Source: Atriophallophorus winterbourni | Lineage: Eukaryota > Platyhelminthes > Trematoda > Plagiorchiida > Microphallidae | DNA length: 64,000 nt | Assembly (NCBI GenBank): GCA_013407085.1 | Contig: JACCGJ010000641.1 | Coordinates: 62,001-126,000 of the forward strand | Direction of reading: 5' to 3' | The notes under the pieces: model-generated | What the model was told of the DNA's origin: nothing | Seen by the model: only the letters and a program-made list of their open reading frames with translations | The model's database searches: none | Shown: positions 33,762-44,702 of the stretch, piece after piece | Numbering within the stretch: position 1 is the stretch's first letter | Layout of the letters: each line of letters opens with the position of its first letter | Position numbers and translations under genes: made by a program

Positions 33762-36700
33762 ATGTCGTTTGAACTAGCAGATAATATTCCCGAACGCGTC
33801 GACAGAACCAGCGTTAATCATGTATCAGAAGGTGGCAACCTCTCAAAGCTTGCAGCCACCGTAGCCATGCTGAATAAGGAACTTGCATCCTTACAGCTTA
33901 CCATCTTTAACTTGGAACGCTACAAAACGTCTAGATTTAGACCCCGGAGTCCATTTGGAAAGAGAAGACATTCTCTTACTCGTGATACCAACTGGTTCTG
34001 TTATTATCACCGTCGTTTCGGAAACGCTGTGCGCACTTGTCGCCCCGGGTGTAAACATCCTAACGCTGACAGCCACCGTGTTGATAAACCACGTAGCCAG
34101 TCAGTTATGGCGACAACCGCTTCTGGCAAACCTACTAGTCGCATCCAGTATGTATATGATGCGTCGAATAAACTTAACTTTCTCGTGGACACTGGTGCCT
34201 AAGTTAGCGTTATACCGCGTAGCTGCAAAAAACGTGACTTACGTCCATCAGGCATCACACTGCAGGCGGCTAACGAATCGAAAAATTTGACTTACGGTGA
34301 GAAACTTTTGAAACTTGATCTCGGACTTAGATGGGCTTTCCCTTTCATCTTCTTGATAGCCGATGTTCAGAAACCTATCATCGGTATCGATTTTTTGACG
34401 AAATACGGTCTCGTAGTCCATCTCCGACACCCACGGATACCTGACAATACTACGTCATTGAACGTGTCAGGTAAACTATGTTCCATCATCTCACCCAGTC
34501 CTCGCATATTCGTGCCGAACAGTGCCACATACAGCGACATTCTGCGTGAATTCCCGAACTTGACACGCGTATCGTCATACTCGGAGACTCCCACCCACGA
34601 TGTTCAACATCACATCGTTACTAAAGGGCCTCCGGTTTTTGCCAAAGCTCGAAGGCTGCCTCCAGAAAAACTGAAAGCAGCAAAATGTGAATTTGAACAT
34701 ATGGCTGCGTTGGGCATAATTAGACCGTCAACCAGTCCGTGGGCATCGCCGTTACATATGGTCGCCAAGAAGAACGGCGATTGGAGACCTTGCGGAGAAT
34801 ATCGTGCGTTGAAAAGCGTTGCCCAGCCCGACCGCTACCCTATTCCGCACATACATGATTTTTCGCTAAGCCTCGACGGAAAATCTGTTTTCTCCAAATT
34901 AGACCTCGTACGTGCGTATCACTAGATCCCCATGGCACCTGACGACATTACAAATACTGCTGTAATAACATCATTCGGCCTTTTCGAATTTCTTCGTATG
35001 CCATTTCGTTAACGAAATGCAGCACAGTCTTTCTAACGGTTCATGGATCAAGTTCTTCGTGGTCTTGACTTCGTCTTTGTGTATATCGACGACGTGCTAG
35101 TCGCTAGTTCATCACACGAAGAACATGCACGACACCTCCGCAAAATCTTCCAACGTTTTGCCCACTACGGTGTTACTAACAATCCCGACAAATGCGTCTT
35201 TGGCCAGTCGACCATTGATGTTTTCGGCCATAGGATTGACAGTGATGGTATAAGCCCGTTACCCGAAAAAACGCAGTCAATAATTGAATACCCAATGCCC
35301 CAATCCGTTAAAAGTTTACGTCGATTTCTCGGCATCGTTAACTACTACGGAAGATTTATCCCTGACGCCGCCAACATACTTCATCCACTTAATGATTTGC
35401 TCAAAGGAAACCCCGAAAAATTGTCAATCACTGCTGCCGCAGAATCTGCTTTGGTCTAGGTTAAAGAACTTCTGAGCAACGTTACCGCTTTGAGTCACTT
35501 GAAAACCGACGAAAACGCACACTTGGTTCTGAAAAGCGACGCCTCACAAGCTGCAGTCGGAGCCGTCCTACAACAGGAATTCAACAGGAACATTCAACCA
35601 CTATCCTTTTTCTCGCGGAAGTTGCAACCAGCTCAGACTAAGTATAGTACTTTCGGACGCGAACTCCTCGCAATTTACCTAGCTATTAAAAACTTCCGTC
35701 ACTTACTTGAAGGACGTAACTTTACCATCTTTACCGATCACAAACCAATCATTTATGCTTCCCGTTCTCCGACAGACAGACACTCGCCCAGAGAAATCCG
35801 TCAGCTTGATTTCATCGCACAGTTTACGACAGATATCAGACATATCGACGGTGATCGTAACATTGTTGCTGATGTTTTATCACGTTGTTCCATCCATGAA
35901 TTGATCAACCCAGTACTCGATCTCAGAGAGCTCGCAAGTCACCAGGAAAACAATCCCGAATTCATCGAAATCGTTGCCAATAAATCTCTGAAATTCGCAC
36001 TTTTGCCGCTACTCGATTGTGATGCCAAGATCCATTGTGACATATCGACCGGTAAGCCGAGACCTTTCGTCCCGCAAACATATCGCCGGAAGATCTTCGA
36101 TCACTTTCACGGATTGTCACATCCGAGTATTCGTTCAACTGTGAAAATCATAACAGAACGATTCATTTGGAAAAATATGCAACGTGAAATCCGTCATTGG
36201 GCCAAACACTGTGTAGCATGCCAACGCCGCAAAATTCATCGACACACCCGTGCCCCGTTCAGCACATTCCCTGTACCCGACGGTCGATTCAGGCATATCC
36301 ACCTGGATATTGTTGGTCCTTTACCCGTTTCCCGAATTTATAGCTATATCTTGACATGCGTTGATAGATACACTCGCTGGTCTATAGCAGTCCCAGTTCG
36401 TGACACCTCCACAGATACCATCGCGCGAAAATTCGTCGATTCATGGATATCGATTTTTGGTGTACCCTCTACTATTACCACCGACAGAGGATCACAATTC
36501 ACAAGCGCTTTGTTCCGTGAACTAGGCCGTTTACTAGGATGTGACCATATGCGTACTACTGCATATCATCCTGCAGCTAACGGTCTAGTCGAACGTTTTC
36601 AACGTCAATTGAAAGCTGCTATAACCGCTTGTTCTGGAACAAAGTGGTCTGAATGTCTTCCTATCATACTTCTCGGTATTCGAAACACCGCTAAGGAAGA

Positions 36701-37235
36701 CATCGGTTGTTGCCACTCAGAGTTAGTATTTGGCACCACACTGAGACTGCCTGGCGAGATGGTACTCGACACACGCACTACCGTCGAGGTTGAACCAGCA
36801 TCCTACTGCACCAGACTAAAGCAACATTTTCAGTCTATCAAGCCCGTTCCCACACGTTTTGTCGACCGTCCCTCATTCATTCTCAATGATCTCAAAAGTT
36901 GTCCCTACGTTTTCGTTCGAGTCGATGCCGTTTGAAAGCCCCTACAAACTCCGTTTTAAGGGCCATTCAAAGTAATGGAACGTAAAGACAAATATTTCGT
37001 TCTGCTACGCAACGGTATCAGAGACAAGGTTAGCATCGATCGCCTAAAGCCTGCTTACGTCGAACGGAATTCATCACAAGAAGCTACCCCTTTAACTCTA
37101 CCCACACAGCCTATGACGACCAGTGATGTTACATCCAATCGACCCTCACCCATCCTGTCTACTCCTTCATCTCGTCAAACACGTACCGGCCGCAGAGTGA
37201 GGTTCCCCGCAAGACTGGTAGAATACATGCCTTAA
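33762..37235 (+). pseudogene. Gypsy gag-pol reading frame with seven in-frame stops
   Basis: One continuous frame from an ATG at 33762. Gag is short (about 145 codons to the protease) and seems to have lost its central part, but keeps the zinc motif FCYYHRRFGNAVRTCRPGC near 33995-34050. Protease has VDTGA at 34185, followed at once by a stop. RT shows [32 protein letters not shown] and YIDD at 35082-35093. RNase H has LKSDASQAAVGAVLQQ and FTDHKPII. Integrase has the HHCC finger and a DDE core (HLDIVGPLP, TTDRGSQF, GLVERFQRQ). Stops lie at 34200, 34923, 35010, 35034, 35457, 36933 and 36957, with no frameshift. Confidence 0.93.
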
Positions 37236-37448
37236 ACGATGTATCGAGCGTTCATCCGTCAACTCACGCTCTAGGGGGGAGTTCTGTAGCAACTTGTAAT
37301 TTCACTTTTTTTCAATTGTACTTCCATTTCCATCAATGTTTGTTTTAATCAACCATTATTCCAAAATATACCTTTTCCGCGCGCGTTACTCTTCTGCTTG
37401 ATTTTCGCGGTGCTGCGTTATTGCGTGTATGCGAATCACGAAGGTTAA

Positions 37449-38024
37449 CCTTTTCATGCCTGAATCATTTTCTAACCCGAAATAAAATATTTTTTCTTCT
37501 GAAACGAGTTGCCCAGGGGTGAAATAACACAAATAATATAAAAAGATTGTGATATTCACATAATTGAGAAATTAACAAAATGTAACCAATTGGTTACATC
37601 CGGCATAAGTCACCAGTGTACGATTTTGGTGGCTTCTGCCGGATGTAACATAAAGGTTACATCTATTTAAACGCAACGCATTTCGAAGATTTTCTGATTT
37701 ATTCCAATTTTTTACATAATGTTATGTAGGCATGACTAAGTTTATACTGGAACAAAATTTATAATAACTGAGACTTTAACACGATTTTTATTCGGCTCAC
37801 AAAACTGCGAATTGTGAGGATACGTTCGAAACCCGTACCAGCACATACTTTCTCTTTCACTGTGGACAAGTCAATGATGATTGCGAACAAAGAAGAAAAC
37901 CATCCTGCAGTTGACAAAATTCTGTATGCCGCCGTGCAAAAAAATTCGGAAAATTCAGTTAGAATTTGCTTAAAATGACTTGCGAAGTTCATGTAACCAA
38001 AAGGTTACATCCGTCCTGAAATGG
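37449..38024. mobile_element. piggyBac-like MITE, 576 bp, TTAA target
   Basis: Inserted in the Gypsy 3' LTR between duplicated TTAA tetramers (37445-37448, 38025-38028). Ends are imperfect inverted repeats: CCTTTTCATG at the left and, reversed, CCATTTCAGG at the right. TTAA target and CC(T/A)TTT ends are the piggyBac superfamily signature. Subterminal GGTTACATCCG motifs recur three times. No transposase is encoded, so it would need a partner in trans. A weak 77-codon open stretch on the minus strand is unrecognised. Confidence 0.88.
37581..37661. repeat. Internal 35-nt inverted repeat of the MITE
   Basis: Arms 37581-37615 and 37627-37661 pair at 29 of 35 positions around an 11-nt loop. The left arm itself contains the palindrome GTAACCAATTGGTTAC. 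It could fold as a cruciform or RNA hairpin. Confidence 0.85.
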
Positions 38025-38399
38025 TTAACAGCAAAATTAACTTTCGCCACATTTTTCAGCATCGCCAATTCTAATTGCTGATCAACGCGATACACCGGAG
38101 TTTGGAGCTGGAATATTTTTGTGTGCGGATATTTGCATTTGACATTGAATTTTCACTTATCGTGAGTTCGTTCCTTGTCTATTTTTACTATAACATTTTC
38201 CTGTTATATTTTTGCATTCATCCACTACATCCTCGACGATCGCGATGCCAAGGGATTATCCGGGTTGTAATTAGGAAGCACCACGTAATGAATGATGCTG
38301 GAAAGATCAGAATACATTTCTCCTCACCAGTACGGTGAGAGGTCAGCTAAAGAAGAGTTGTGTATTAAACAAACAGAACTTTAGCATTTACTTACCAAA

Positions 38400-39140
38400 C
38401 AACGCTTAAATGGTGAACAACCTAATCTTGCATAAAAATTAGGGTAAGAATTCAGGAAAAAGCTTACCCCAGATGCGGTCCAAACCCTGCTTAAAACTTG
38501 CGACAGAACTGCAGGATATAAGTTCTTCTGGAAGCCGGTTCCAGAAATTTACCACCCCGAGGCTGAAAAAGTTTTTCCTGGAGTCTAGTCTACATCGCTC
38601 CTTAGCAAGTTCGAGTGAATGGCGCCGGGTGCCCAGCTCAGGACTAAAGGCAAAGAAGTCGGTCATGATTACGCCACTTAACCCCTTCAAGATCTTGAAG
38701 GTTTCAATTAAGTCACCTCTCAAACGACGGCGCGTAAGTGAAAAAAGATCTAGGGACTTCAGGCGTGCAGCGCAAGGTTTCCCTCGCTGACCCTCAATCA
38801 TGCGAGTTGCGAGACGCTGTACGCTTTCGATATCCTTCTTGTAGTAAGTGCACCACGCCTGGACACAATATTCTAAATGCGGCCAAACTAATGCCTTGTA
38901 AAGGGGCAGGAATACATCGGGTCTTCTGCTGGATAACACGGATCTCAGCCGAAAGAGAACTCTGCAAGCACGTTGAGCTGCAGTGGCGCATTGGTCTTCC
39001 CATTTGAAGACAGTCCTAACTAGTAGTCCTAAATCCTTAACACGCTGTGTGGCGCCAGACCTACACTGAACCGTCACCGCAAGCTGGGTCAGTAAAATGT
39101 AGTTATTTTTTGGTATCCTCGTCGTATGCAATGGTATGTC
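38400..39140 (-). pseudogene. CR1-like LINE (family B), C-terminal fragment
   Basis: A 230-codon minus-strand open stretch with [64 protein letters not shown] and NFFSLGVVNFWNRLPEEL. This is the C-terminal domain of a CR1-like element different from the copies at 928-12065. Its 3' region probably continues beyond the Gypsy insertion at 32845-33331, so the Gypsy element landed in it. The reading frame is intact, so it is fairly young. Confidence 0.85.
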
Positions 39141-39149
39141 AAGTATTAT

Positions 39150-39965
39150 CTAGACCGTCTTTCTGTACCTGAGTTTTGCAGCTGCGATCTTTAATAAACG
39201 GAAAGGTGTTCTCTTCACCAAGTCGGTGGGTAAAGTTTGTGCGTACATTTACAACATGACATTTAAAATATGACATTATATAATTATATATTTTGCACTT
39301 TTTCCTTTTCAGATCGTGGTAAAAAGCGTATAAATTTCAAAATGAAAAACATTTTCGTGTCAATTCAACCGACGGGCGACCTGAATAAACAGGGAAAGAT
39401 GATACGTAAAAGCCCATCACAGGATGAATTCGAACCACTTTGAAACGCCCCTAACGATATGCAGCGAACAGTTTGTACATACACACTTCATGTTCAAGAT
39501 TCTTACCACTCATCTACTGAAGAAGTGTTGCCTGAGATTCAGACGATTTTGATTTTTCGCGAGCTTCATTGTATGCCCTCTAGCTGAATAGTTGATCGCT
39601 TGAGTGTACAGGTTTTGACCACACTTGTTGCCTAGACCTTTCAGGATTTTGAAGGTGTCTATTTGGTCCCACGTATACGCCACGCTGAAATTAGAAGGGA
39701 CTCGAAGAAATTAGACATTCCTTGTAGGGTTTCCTAGATATATCTTCGACCATTTTGGTAGCGCGACTTAGGACTCACTCTAATAGTAATATGTCTTTTT
39801 GGAAGAAAGGGCTTAAGGCTCGCATGCAGTATTCTAAATACAGCCAGACAAGCGCCGTATATAAGGGGATACACACTTCCTGCGTTCTACACGTCAGAAC
39901 ATATTTAAGTCTAAAGAGTTCTACTCTATCTCGTTGTGCAGCTTAGGCACAGTGAGCAGCCCATT
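39150..39965 (-). pseudogene. CR1-like LINE (family B), second decayed copy
   Basis: Sequence from about 39160 (CTTCACCAAGTCGGTGGG, GTGCGTACATTTACAACATG) to 39960 parallels 54370-55090 and the coding copy at 38400-39140. The minus strand shows broken pieces of the same C-terminal domain, for example around 39480-39700 and 39740-39940. Many stops. Confidence 0.7.
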
Positions 39966-40027
39966 TTTTTGAGAATTCCAATCATAATAAATTGTACAAT
40001 CAGGTTAATAGAAACGCACATTAGAAG

Positions 40028-40463
40028 TAAATATCAGTATATTTGACGCCGCAGACAGCCGTTACTTGCTGTTCACCCATACACGAAACAATGGTAATAT
40101 TGACCATGTTGTTCCCAGTATCTTCGAAATTTTTGATGATATCTTGGCGCAAATCACCGTCTGGTTGCTTTATTTCTTCTGTGGCGTATTTAGTGTTTAT
40201 ATATGACAGATAATCGCCATCAATAGCAACCAGCTAGTATTCTTGACGTTTCAGTTCTGGTGCCATTAAAGTGGCAGAAGACGAACATATTTCTTCTCAT
40301 TTTTCCCAGTAAAAATGTGGACAACAATGAGATGGACCTTAACGAAACAGTGCTTTCCGGTTTTTGAGGTTGACATTTCGAATCGCAGCTGTCCAGCAGC
40401 AATAGGTCTACAAGCTGATGCCCCAGATTCTGCGGCTTCAAAATGATTATCAAATTCTTCCAT
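40028..40463 (-). pseudogene. EIF5A: Processed pseudogene of translation factor eIF5A
   Basis: Intronless and inactivated. The first half reads EEFDNHFEAAESGASACRP, then FEMSTSKTGKH, VKVHLIVVHIFTGK. A frameshift follows, then APELKRQEY, an in-frame TAG (40234-40236), LVAIDGDYLS, QPDGDLRQDI and MVNITIVSCMGEQ. These follow eIF5A from the N-terminal acidic region to the C-terminal OB fold. About 14 residues before EMSTSKTGK are missing. The hypusine-site lysine is present, but the normal GKHGHAK context reads GKHCFVK. eIF5A aids translation elongation and termination; this copy cannot. No poly(A) tail or clear target duplication remains. Confidence 0.88.
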
Positions 40464-40781
40464 AATGACACTAAGTCGGCACCAGTAATATTTTGGAAAA
40501 CAAAGCCAGTCGCAGTTGAAATGCGCTGGGGAATCCATTAACCCTTAGAATAGAATTGAAGTCCAACCTCCGTTATTCATATTTACTGTAATTTTGTCAT
40601 TGACATTTACTATGGTTCAGAAGAAGATCCTGATGCTGTGGCCATTTAATGACCTTTAAATATCTCAACAAATCACCGTGATCACTGGGTCCGGTGAATT
40701 TAGGATCATATGCAAAAATGTAACGGGGGCATGACGACTTTGAAGCCAAATCGATGAAGATCAGAAACAGTATTTGCTTAG

Positions 40782-41277
40782 TGTAAATGACGAAAATTTT
40801 GTGTAAAATTCCTTCTTATTTTTCTGTTTGAACAATTGAATTCTTCTTAATTGTCAACAATTTTATCTTACATTGTTTTTGTGTACACATTTTCCTTATG
40901 CACCTGTATACCCCATTTTGTTTTACTGAAGTAATTTATATTGCTTGGCTGCCATTAAAATTCCACATATTTTGCTCGTGGTATTTGGAGAAAACAGGGA
41001 CGATTGTTCATCATTGTATTGGTAATTTTATTTCTTTGCATTTATCATTTGGCAGTCTATCTTGTCAGCATTGGCTGAATTTGTTGTTGTCATTTGGAAA
41101 CTTTGAGCATTTTGGCTCACATCATTTGTACAACCCGGTACAGTTGAGGTTTGTTAATTGTTATTGTCTATTAATATTGTTAATAGAACCGTAGAAAACT
41201 CGAATCATTGTGGTTTTGAATTGTCGAAACTAAGAAACGGGTGGACTACGCGTTAAACAGCGACTTTAGTCGATACA
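40782..41277 (+). repeat. BEL/Pao 1 5' LTR
   Basis: Starts TGTAAATGACGAAAATTTTG and ends CGACTTTAGTCGATACA. Paired with 44703-45198. Confidence 0.95.
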
Positions 41278-41471
41278 GTTCTCAACTCGGATTGTTCTAC
41301 AAGAAGAAACAGAAAAAAGAATTGCTCAATAGGAAACGGTCGATTTGGATCGTCTGCCAATTTGAACAAGGATCAACTTGGATCTTCGTGCCGCAATTCT
41401 TTTTTGTTTCGAACTCGGTGACGTCCCCTGTTTTTCTTTTTTTTATATTTTCGTTTTTGCATTAATTGATA

Positions 41472-44400
41472 ATGCCTAAAAAATCGCAACGGTTGATCCC
41501 TACTGGGAAACATTTTGATAGTGAATTTAATGACACTGCTGGTTCTGCCTCACATAGCTCTTGCTTGTCGCCTTTAGGTAGTTGTAATTTAGAACCTAAA
41601 CCCGAACAGGCTATGCGGGATTTACAGCAGGACTTAGTAGTAGTGAAAGAAATGTTAGCTCAGTTGTGCCGATCCAACGACAATCCGGTGGCCAGTTTTC
41701 CCGTCGCTGATCGTCAACCTGAATCGGAAGTGAACAAAGCGCCAAAGAGAATCGTGAAAGATTCTGCTTCACTTCCAAAAGTTATATTATCATCATTTGA
41801 TGGTAATCCAGTGGACTACTGGAAATTTATAAGGCAGTTTGAATGCCATGTGAAATCAAAAACTACGGATTCTGGTCAGCTTATATTGTACCTCACATAT
41901 TATTGCCGAGGTAAAGCTCGAAATGCGATTGACGCTTGCGTGATGTTGCCGCCTGAAGAAGGTTATGAAAGAGCACGCAGCATTCTAAAGGAAATGTTTG
42001 GCCTACCTCATGTTGTTGCACGCTCGTTATTAAACGAGATGTTGAGTGAAGCAACACGGGTAAGAAACACTTCCGACAGTCTGTCAAACCTCGCCTTGAG
42101 GATGGAAAACTGCCAAATTGCTTTGAAGCAAATGGGTTGTGAAGCAGATTTGAATTCTGTAACCACCTTGGAAGGCGTTGTTAAGTGTCTACCTGTCGCC
42201 TTACAGCATCAGTGGGCTGATGCGGCGGATCAACTCAGCATGGATGGCCATGGAGTCACATTTGAGCACCTGACACAATTTGTGTCACGGCGTGCACGTA
42301 TCGCAAGGAGCAGGTTTGGGCAGCTGCTTGAAACAACTAGCTCAAACACGCATCAGCAATCACCTCGTGCATACCCGAATGCGAGGAGTGGTTTCCAAAC
42401 CACTGAGAAAAGGAATGTTTTTGTCACCACAAGTGATGTAAGGCCTAGCATGAAATGTTGCATTTGCCAGGCATCTCATGAGTTACAAAATTGTCCGAAA
42501 TTTATTGAATCGGATGTCAAGTCGCGCTGGGAAATCGCCAGGCGCAACTCTGTTTGTTTCTTATGTCTGCGACCGTCACATGGCGCTGTGTCATGTAAAT
42601 ACAAGCCGTGGTGCACTGCCGAAAATTGCGGTAAACGACACCACACACTTCTACACTACAACCACGCTGCAGAGAAACCGTCCACGAATATTCACTGCAG
42701 TCATGCGGCATTCAGTGCAAAGGTGTTCTTAGGTTCTGTACCCATCAAGATCGAGACTCCAAATGGGCTTATAAATGCAGTTGCCTTCTTGGATAGTGGT
42801 TCTGATACCACTTTGATTCTTAATGACTTCGTTGAACAGAACAGGATGCCTAAAAGTCCTGCGCAAGTTTCATTGACCACTTTGGGTCATCAGCGTAAAC
42901 TTACTTGTTCTCGTTTGAAATTTGAAATACACTCGTTTGATGGCAGTCAAGTAATCCACGTCCCTGAGGCTTACACAGTAGAAAAGTTGCCGCGTGTATC
43001 ACAGTGTCCAATGACAGCCTTGAGTGAACGGCCTGCATACTTGAAAGACGTTGACTTCCTTGATGTTAGTGATCAGCCTGTGACTGTGCTCATAGGCTGC
43101 GATGTCCCTGAAGCACATTGGGCGTTGGAACAGCGCTTAGGAGGCAGGCGCCGTCCATTTGCAACCAAAACGCTGTTGGGGTGGATTCTGCAAGGCCCAG
43201 CATGCCAAACTCCAAAGGATATCTTGTGTTTGAATTCTTCCTTGGAGCAAGGGTCCATTGATGAATGTGTCAACCGTCTGTACAATGCAGAATTTGCAGA
43301 CATATCCGCTGAAGGAAATGAACGATCGCGCGATGACGAAGATGCATTGTCGCTCGTAAGCGGATCAAAAATTATCGACGGTCATTTTCAGGTACCGCTA
43401 CCTTGGAAGCCTGATAGAAGCAAACTGACCACAAATTATTTGTCAGCGGAAAGGCGCTTAAGCTACTTGCGGCGTCGATTTGAACGCGATAGTGTTTTGT
43501 TCGAGCGTTACAGCAAGGTTATGGCACATCATCTGGAGATTGGTTATATCGAACACGTTCTGAATAATGCCACGGAGAATATTGCTTGGTATTTGCCTCA
43601 CCATCCGATTTTCAATCCTAAGAAACCGGAAAAGCTGAGAGTAGTTTTCGATTGTGCGGCTAAACACAATGGTGTGTCGTTGAATGATGTACTATTTCAA
43701 GGACCAAATCTGACAACAAATTTGATCGACGTATTGCTGCGCTTTCGATTACATGTATATGCTGTTGCTGCTGACATCAAAGAGATGTTCCTCCAAGTCA
43801 AAGTGCCAAACTATGATAGAGATGCACTTAGAATTCTCTGGTGGGAGGATAATGATATGCGGGGTTCCATTAAAAAATTTAAGATGACAGTTCATCCCTT
43901 TGGGGCAACGTCGTCCCCATTTTGCGCTACGTTTGCACTGCGTAAAACAGTCGAGGATTTCGGTCATTTATTTGAAGAACGAATTGGAAATTATGTTTCG
44001 AAAAATGTTGGTACCCGTTATAATCCAGCTGATTTGACCTCACGGGGTGCCATGGAGTTGTCTCAATTGGAATTTTGGTTAAACGGCCCTGACTTTCTAA
44101 GACAAACCATTGATACGTGGCCTGAAATTGTTAATCCGCAGCGCACCGAGCAAGCTGAATTCAAGCGTGTTAATTGTAACATTACGTCAAAGGATTCAGA
44201 ACGAGGAATAGACAACAATCTTCGTCGATTTTCTAGTTGGAAACGACTTTTACGCTCCATTGCGTGGCTGGTCCGTTTCAAACGTTACATTGTTGTTATG
44301 TTTGGTCATCATTCCGATAGATCCTTATCGGTAGGCAAACTTGGTTTTGATGAATTACAAAATGCCGAATCCGACATTTGGTTTGCTGGAAGGACATCAA

Positions 44401-44492
44401 GAAGACGAAGGCCCGGAGGTTGGCGCGGTGGCGCAAATAGGGCAAGCCCGAACTTCTTAAAGGGTCAGGAGCAAAGCTGGAGGACGTGGTGA
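41472..44492 (+). CDS. BEL/Pao 1 gag-protease-truncated RT polyprotein
   Basis: Start chosen at ATG 41472 (MPKKSQRLIPTG). Gag (to about residue 320) has the BEL-type SFDGNPVDYWKFIRQFE segment. It is followed by zinc knuckles CCICQASHELQNCPKF, CFLCLRPSHGAVSCKYK and a CGKRHHTLLH finger. The aspartic protease has FLDSGSDTTLI near residue 443. RT begins with RLRVVFDCAAKHNGVSLND-type text and keeps MFLQVKVP and VHPFGATSSPFCATFALRK. At about 44000 it jumps to GTRYNPADLTSRG, far downstream in BEL pol, so the catalytic VDD and RNase H are deleted. A second jump near 44370 removes integrase. The frame survives both deletions. Gag and protease could still work. Confidence 0.92.
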   Translation: MPKKSQRLIPTGKHFDSEFNDTAGSASHSSCLSPLGSCNLEPKPEQAMRDLQQDLVVVKEMLAQLCRSNDNPVASFPVADRQPESEVNKAPKRIVKDSASLPKVILSSFDGNPVDYWKFIRQFECHVKSKTTDSGQLILYLTYYCRGKARNAIDACVMLPPEEGYERARSILKEMFGLPHVVARSLLNEMLSEATRVRNTSDSLSNLALRMENCQIALKQMGCEADLNSVTTLEGVVKCLPVALQHQWADAADQLSMDGHGVTFEHLTQFVSRRARIARSRFGQLLETTSSNTHQQSPRAYPNARSGFQTTEKRNVFVTTSDVRPSMKCCICQASHELQNCPKFIESDVKSRWEIARRNSVCFLCLRPSHGAVSCKYKPWCTAENCGKRHHTLLHYNHAAEKPSTNIHCSHAAFSAKVFLGSVPIKIETPNGLINAVAFLDSGSDTTLILNDFVEQNRMPKSPAQVSLTTLGHQRKLTCSRLKFEIHSFDGSQVIHVPEAYTVEKLPRVSQCPMTALSERPAYLKDVDFLDVSDQPVTVLIGCDVPEAHWALEQRLGGRRRPFATKTLLGWILQGPACQTPKDILCLNSSLEQGSIDECVNRLYNAEFADISAEGNERSRDDEDALSLVSGSKIIDGHFQVPLPWKPDRSKLTTNYLSAERRLSYLRRRFERDSVLFERYSKVMAHHLEIGYIEHVLNNATENIAWYLPHHPIFNPKKPEKLRVVFDCAAKHNGVSLNDVLFQGPNLTTNLIDVLLRFRLHVYAVAADIKEMFLQVKVPNYDRDALRILWWEDNDMRGSIKKFKMTVHPFGATSSPFCATFALRKTVEDFGHLFEERIGNYVSKNVGTRYNPADLTSRGAMELSQLEFWLNGPDFLRQTIDTWPEIVNPQRTEQAEFKRVNCNITSKDSERGIDNNLRRFSSWKRLLRSIAWLVRFKRYIVVMFGHHSDRSLSVGKLGFDELQNAESDIWFAGRTSRRRRPGGWRGGANRASPNFLKGQEQSWRTW

Positions 44493-44702
44493 GTCTACGT
44501 TTGGCAAACGTTTTCTCTATAAAAAGCCACATATGTCCAGTGATAGCAATGCAATGTGGCGTGTGTGACTCGCCACTCAATAAAGTCATTTGCCGTTTGT
44601 CTTGCGTTTTTTGGGTTAGGATTGGAGTAGTTGGGTAGGGAGGCGGAACCAATCAGTTAATTTCATTCAGAACACCAGGTTTAGAAGGAATTTGGCGGGA
44701 GG

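Larger units (their letters stand above)
33332..38229 (+). mobile_element. CsRn1-type Ty3/Gypsy LTR retrotransposon, defective
   Basis: Two 365-bp LTRs (the second split by a MITE) flank a Gag-Pol region, with a 4-bp target duplication TCCT at 33328-33331 and 38230-38233. A likely primer site TGGTGAGCCCG (33701-33711) and a polypurine tract AGGGGGGAG before 37285 are present. The gag zinc motif is C-x2-H-x9-C-x3-C rather than CCHC, the hallmark of the CsRn1 clade known from Clonorchis, Paragonimus and schistosomes (Boudicca). LTRs differ at roughly 20 positions, so the insertion is not recent. Pol order is protease, RT, RNase H, integrase, as in Ty3/Gypsy. Confidence 0.95.
37285..38229 (+). 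repeat. Gypsy 3' LTR, split by a MITE
   Basis: The two parts, 37285-37448 and 38029-38229 (sharing TTAA), together make about 365 bp matching the 5' LTR at roughly 94%. It ends CATTCATCCACTACA before the TCCT duplication. Confidence 0.93.

Noticed and set aside
37820..37845. GTTCGAAACCCG resembling a tRNA T-arm inside the MITE
   Set aside because: No acceptor stem, D-arm or anticodon arm can be drawn around it.
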